Assembly (NCBI GenBank): GCA_023399155.1
Contig: JAEWQP010000030.1
Coordinates: 62,001-126,000 of the forward strand
Source of the DNA: Verrucomicrobiota bacterium
Lineage (GTDB): Bacteria > Verrucomicrobiota > Verrucomicrobiia > Opitutales > Opitutaceae
Reading direction: 5' to 3'
DNA: 64,000 nt
Shown here: positions 60,567-64,000 of the stretch, piece after piece
How the letters are laid out: every line of letters starts with the position of its first letter
Position numbering within the stretch: position 1 is the first letter of the stretch
Position numbers and translations under genes: made by a program
The notes under the pieces: generated by a model
What the model was told of the DNA's origin: nothing
Database searches by the model: none
Seen by the model: the letters and a program-made list of their open reading frames with translations, nothing else

Positions 60567-62310
60567 GAATGCGGTTCTCCGCCACCGTACTGGCGATCTT
60601 CAAGCGACCGGGCGTTCCCTTGGCCAGCGACCGGGCGAAGCGCAGGGCCTGCTTCGGCTTGATCTTCCCCGGCATCGGTGGCTCGTTCGGATCGACCACC
60701 GCCTCGACCACCACCGGACCGGGTGTCGCGAGCGCACGGGCGATGACCTCGCCGCACTTTTCGGGATCGTCCACGGAGTAGGCCTGCGCCCCGAAAGCCC
60801 GGGCCACCCCGGCAAAATCAACCGGCTGCAGCTCGCATCCAAATTCTGGATTCCCGAGAAACACCATCTGCTCCCACTTGATCTGGCCAAGCGAGTTGTT
60901 CTTGATCACGAATATCTTCACCGGGAGCTGGTATTTTACGGCGGTCGCGAGTTCCGGAATGAGCATGGAGAATCCGCCGTCGCCGACGAATGCCACGCAC
61001 TGGCGCTTCGGGTGGGCGACCTGGGCCGCGATGGCATAGGGCAGGCCGCAGGCCATGGTGGCCAGGGTGCCCGAGAGCGAACACATCTGCCCGCGCCGGA
61101 TGGGGATCTGTCGCGCGAACCACGTCGTGATCGTCCCGCTGTCGCAGCTGATGATCGCATCGTCCGCCAATTGCCGGCCGAGCTCCCAGGCGACGACCTG
61201 CGGCTTCATCGGCCTGTCGCGGCGCGTGCCGCGCTCTTCCATGAGTTTTCTCCACGCCTTCATGCCCTTTTGCGCCTTCTCAAGGAAGCGACGTTGGCGG
61301 GCGGGCTGCAGCAGCGGGACCAGCAACTGCAGGGTGGATTTCGCATCACCGACCAAGCCCACCTCGACCGGGCAGCGCAGGCCGATGCGGGTGCCGTCGC
61401 GATCGATCTGCACGATCCGCGCCTGCCCGGGTTTCGGGTAGTACTCAATATAGGGGAACGACGTGCCGACCATGACCAGCGTATCGCATTCCTCCATCGC
61501 CTCCTCGGAAGGGCGCGTCCCGAGCAGGCCGATGCCGCCGGTGGTGAGCGGAGAGTCGTCCGGCACGCATGCCTTGCCCAGGAGCGCCTTGACGATGGGT
61601 GCGCCGATCCGCTCCGCCATGGCCTCGAGTTCGGCTCCCGCATGCAAGGCCCCCTGCCCCGCCAGGACCACGACCTTCCGACCCTTGTTGATCAACGCCG
61701 CGGCGCGACGCAACTCCGCCACGGCCGGCACGCCGCCGGGGTGACCCAGCGTGGCCGTGCGCGCATGGCCCTCGACGTTGCGTTCCGATCGCGTCGCCGC
61801 CTTCATCGGCAGCGATTGCGTGTCGACCGGGAAGTTGATGTGCGCCACACCGCGGCGACTCAAGGCCGTGCGGCACGCCAGGTTGGTGACACCGCTCACG
61901 TGCTCGGGACCCATGATGCGGGTCGAATAGACCGCCACGTCCACGAAGACGCGATCCAGGTTGATGTCCTGCTGCGCGCGGGTGTCGATGAGGTCGTGAA
62001 AGTGGTGCCCGGTGATCGCGAGAACCGGCTGGCCATCGAACTTCGCGTCATAAAGGCCGTTGAGCAGGTGTATCCCGCCCGGCCCGGAGGTGGCGAGGCA
62101 CACGCCCAGGCGGCCCGTGTATTTGGCGTAGGCACACGCCATCAAGGCCGCCGATTCCTCATGACGCACCTGGATGAAACGGATACGTCCCTGCGCGGTG
62201 CGCAGCGATTCCATGATGCCGTTGATGCCGTCTCCGGGCATCCCGAAGATCACCTCAACTCCCCAATCGGAGAGAATGTCCACCAGTGTGTCCGCCGCAG
62301 TTTTGGCCAT
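60553..62310 (-). CDS. Pyruvate-oxidase-like thiamine-diphosphate enzyme
   Basis: ThDP-dependent enzyme of 585 residues in the POX/PoxB/acetolactate-synthase superfamily. The catalytic Glu is in RHEESAALMACAYA (about 50), the central domain has the Gly-rich AGQGALHAGAELEAMAERIG, and the ThDP/Mg motif is GDGGFSMLIPELATAVKY followed by FVIKNNSLGQ. The pattern YPKPGQARIVQIDRDGTRIG is typical for pyruvate oxidases and dehydrogenases. Without FAD-site analysis it could decarboxylate pyruvate to acetate or use another 2-ketoacid. The ribosome-binding site GGAG is placed well. It is the first gene of a coupled pair. Confidence 0.9.
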   Translation of the reverse strand: MAKTAADTLVDILSDWGVEVIFGMPGDGINGIMESLRTAQGRIRFIQVRHEESAALMACAYAKYTGRLGVCLATSGPGGIHLLNGLYDAKFDGQPVLAITGHHFHDLIDTRAQQDINLDRVFVDVAVYSTRIMGPEHVSGVTNLACRTALSRRGVAHINFPVDTQSLPMKAATRSERNVEGHARTATLGHPGGVPAVAELRRAAALINKGRKVVVLAGQGALHAGAELEAMAERIGAPIVKALLGKACVPDDSPLTTGGIGLLGTRPSEEAMEECDTLVMVGTSFPYIEYYPKPGQARIVQIDRDGTRIGLRCPVEVGLVGDAKSTLQLLVPLLQPARQRRFLEKAQKGMKAWRKLMEERGTRRDRPMKPQVVAWELGRQLADDAIISCDSGTITTWFARQIPIRRGQMCSLSGTLATMACGLPYAIAAQVAHPKRQCVAFVGDGGFSMLIPELATAVKYQLPVKIFVIKNNSLGQIKWEQMVFLGNPEFGCELQPVDFAGVARAFGAQAYSVDDPEKCGEVIARALATPGPVVVEAVVDPNEPPMPGKIKPKQALRFARSLAKGTPGRLKIASTVAENRIREMV

Positions 62311-62664
62311 GGTTCACTCCAGATGTGCTCCCCGCGCCGGATGACGCGGCGGCCGCGGGTCCGGTTCGGACGCGCGACGCCACACCACTACACCAGCGAA
62401 GCGCGCTTCGACATCCGGGCGACCACCCAGCGCCCGCTGGGGAGGTGCCCGGTGGCGGGCCTGCCCGGTGTGGCCCGCGCACGTGGTTCAAACCGCGTTC
62501 GTGGACAAAGTCGCCGCAACCGCCGGTGGACAGTGCCGCCCCGCCGGATGATGGCCGCAGCCCGGCGACACGATACTCACCCGCGAAAGGAAGGCCGCCG
62601 AAAGCCGGCCCTAATCTCGCTCGGATCGCTCCACACTCCGCGACTCGAGAGCCGGTCCCCACGC
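62311..62664. other. Intergenic region, no gene seen
   Basis: This 354-base gap upstream of the ThDP enzyme gene has no protein-like frame. A small CCCAGCG/CGCTGGG hairpin lies near 62426-62441. No clear promoter or riboswitch was recognised. Confidence 0.4.
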
Positions 62665-63672
62665 TCATTTCACAAAGTACAAGCCCGTGAGGCTCGCGAC
62701 GATCAGGAGGATGGCCAGCCAGGCATCCGGTTCGACGAACGGCTTCGTCCGCTCGGCATGGTAGAGCTGACCGAGTGTCAGCACGCACGTCACCACGATC
62801 ACGCACATGGCGGTGTAGGCATGAATTGGAGACACGGCTGCCATGAGTGCCTCCGGGTGGACGAAGTCGAGCAGCCCGAGCACGACCATGTTGAAACAGT
62901 TGCTGCCAAGAATATTCCCGGCAGCCATCGAGAACGCGCCGATGCGCAGCGCGGTGAAGGTGGTCACCGCCTCAGGGAGGGATGTGCACAGCGCCACAAA
63001 CGTGCTGCCGAAAAAGGTCCCGCCGAGCCCGCTTGCCTCAGCGAGGGTATTGGCCGCACCGGCAAGGAACGGAGCCGCCGTGAGGATGCAGGCTCCTGCG
63101 ACCAGGTAGCCGATGATACCGCCCCGGAGTTCAAGCCTCTCCAGAGACGCCGGCCAGAACGCATGTTCGCCCTGCTCTTCAGAACCGGACCTTTTTCGAC
63201 CGCGATGTATCATGCGAATACCGACAACGTACGCGCCGAGCAGAACGATCGTTCCCGGACCGACGCGCCAGATCTCAAAGGAACCCATCCTGTCGGCCAG
63301 GAGGATGAATATCGCGACGATCGCCGTGAGGACGATGCTCACGCAGGCGGTCATCGCCTGATTGGCCGATGCCTCGGAAAACATCCTGCCGGCGGATCGG
63401 CGGGTCAGATCCAGAACCGCGAGGATCAGGAGGTTGAAAAGGCTGCTGCCGATGAGGTCGCCCGCGGCGAGATCAGCGGCTCCCATGCGCACCGAGCTGA
63501 TGTTCACACCGAGTTCGGGCAGCGAAGTCGCGCCGGCGATGAGTATCGTGCCGACCATGAGGCGCCCCAGCCGGCTCTTGTTGGCGATGATGTCGCCGAA
63601 CTGGGTCAACGCCGCGCCCGCGACGAGAATGACAAGGGCGGAGAGGAGAAACTGGATGATGCTGCCCAGCAT
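62665..63672 (-). CDS. Na+/Ca2+ exchanger family protein (YrbG-like)
   Basis: Membrane antiporter of 335 residues from ATG 63672 with about 10 helices. Both alpha repeats are visible: GATSLPELGVNISSVRMG...GDLIGSSLFNLLIL near residues 50-90 and CTSLPEAVTTFTALRIG...GNILGSNCFNMVVL near 220-265. Their Glu and Ser/Asn residues bind the ions in known CaCA proteins. A central cytoplasmic loop with KRSGSEEQGEH separates the halves. It starts seven bases after the cytochrome c gene, so both are probably in one operon. Confidence 0.92.
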   Translation of the reverse strand: MLGSIIQFLLSALVILVAGAALTQFGDIIANKSRLGRLMVGTILIAGATSLPELGVNISSVRMGAADLAAGDLIGSSLFNLLILAVLDLTRRSAGRMFSEASANQAMTACVSIVLTAIVAIFILLADRMGSFEIWRVGPGTIVLLGAYVVGIRMIHRGRKRSGSEEQGEHAFWPASLERLELRGGIIGYLVAGACILTAAPFLAGAANTLAEASGLGGTFFGSTFVALCTSLPEAVTTFTALRIGAFSMAAGNILGSNCFNMVVLGLLDFVHPEALMAAVSPIHAYTAMCVIVVTCVLTLGQLYHAERTKPFVEPDAWLAILLIVASLTGLYFVK

Positions 63673-63679
63673 GAGCGCT

Positions 63680-64000
63680 TCAGGGCTGAGGGGTGGCGGG
63701 GGTGGCGTCGGTTTCATCCGCCGGCCTGGCGGAAAAATACGCGGCCGCGGCACGGCGCTGCTCAGGCTTCAAACGCGTCGCCACATCGTGCATGATGTGG
63801 CCGTAGGGCGAGCCCCCGCGCTTGCCCTGGGAAAAGAGTTCGAGCTGCAACTCCAGGTAGGGAGCCGGCTGCCCGGTAAGGAGTGGGTATTCCGGGCGTG
63901 CGCGCCGACCGCCCGCGTCATGGCAGGCAACACACGCCGGCACCCGCTGGCTCGGGATGCCATCGTGGGCGATCCGTCGTCCCTCGTCGACGAGCGCAGG
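63680..64000 (-). CDS. Cytochrome c, C-terminal heme domain (partial)
   Basis: The frame is open from the right window edge to the stop at 63680, giving 106 residues. The heme-binding motif is CVACH, followed by YPLLTGQPAPYLELQLELF and GHIMHDVATRLKPEQRRAAAAYFS, each in short stretches; the Met in GHIM is the likely sixth ligand. The pattern matches the second domain of a cytochrome c4/c553-type protein, so a first heme domain and signal peptide are expected beyond the edge. It would carry electrons in the periplasm. The tail is Pro/Ala/Thr-rich. Confidence 0.88.
   Translation of the reverse strand, partial: PALVDEGRRIAHDGIPSQRVPACVACHDAGGRRARPEYPLLTGQPAPYLELQLELFSQGKRGGSPYGHIMHDVATRLKPEQRRAAAAYFSARPADETDATPATPQP

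Noticed and set aside
61012..63795. 927-codon plus-strand frame across the ThDP enzyme and exchanger genes
   Set aside because: It runs through two real genes and a gap on the other strand, and its composition is that of an antisense frame.

Overview
The window is GC-rich bacterial chromosome (very strong G/C at third codon positions) with 52 protein genes called, two of them cut by the window edges. No tRNA, rRNA, CRISPR array, transposase or phage gene was seen. The gene set (SWIB-domain protein, ECF sigma factor with a YfbK-like partner, thiG-grpB-thiH-thiS, class I fumarase, hybrid kinases sharing one N-terminal membrane module, CACAGAG-type dispersed repeats) suggests a Verrucomicrobiota member, most likely Opitutaceae. 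That placement is inference from gene content; no marker-gene comparison was possible.

Layout. 1-7.6 kb (minus): an exported coiled-coil protein, a Ski2-like helicase, a SWIB protein and a MacA/MacB-type export system split into adaptor, ATPase and permease genes. 7.9-14.9 kb (plus): an ECF sigma factor behind a near-perfect TGAAAC-N16-CGTA promoter and translationally coupled to a membrane protein with vWF_N and DUF3520 domains but no VWA domain; then pgi, a coiled-coil membrane protein, a tiny lipoprotein, rsmI and a Ppx/GppA phosphatase. 15-25 kb: priA, a Fur-like regulator, a TPR protein, nadA, an MFS transporter, rdgB, ribD, an MBL-fold hydrolase and leuB. 25.4-30.8 kb (minus): two paralogous hybrid histidine kinases followed by a lone receiver. 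31-40.8 kb: alaS, a GPH-type sugar symporter, polX, menE, menC and a SafE/UreH-like membrane protein. 41-47 kb (plus): thiG-grpB-thiH-thiS, apaG and ppk1. 47-53 kb: an ArsR regulator divergent from DUF2892-adaptor-RND-rhodanese genes, followed by a possible four-cysteine small ORF. 53-64 kb: class I fumarase, a membrane protein, rlmN, an HDOD protein, a DUF296 protein, an (alpha/alpha)6 glycosidase, a pyruvate-oxidase-like ThDP enzyme, a Na/Ca exchanger and a cytochrome c.

How genes work together. Menaquinone (menC, menE), thiamine thiazole (thiG, thiH, thiS), NAD (nadA), riboflavin (ribD) and leucine (leuB) steps are present as isolated genes or short operons, so partner enzymes must lie elsewhere. 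Three loci look like complete regulatory modules: the ECF sigma/membrane partner pair, the ArsR-operator-efflux-rhodanese block with an AT-rich three-half-site operator, and the two-kinase/one-receiver array.

Non-coding DNA is unusually structured. Pyrimidine/purine simple-sequence tracts recur at six intergenic sites (two share an exact 18-base string), a GAGGCCTC-type repeat occurs four times between 52 and 56 kb, and CACAGAG-type inverted repeats occur at 18.4 and 52.2-52.5 kb. Very long open frames antisense to real genes are by-products of high GC and were left out.
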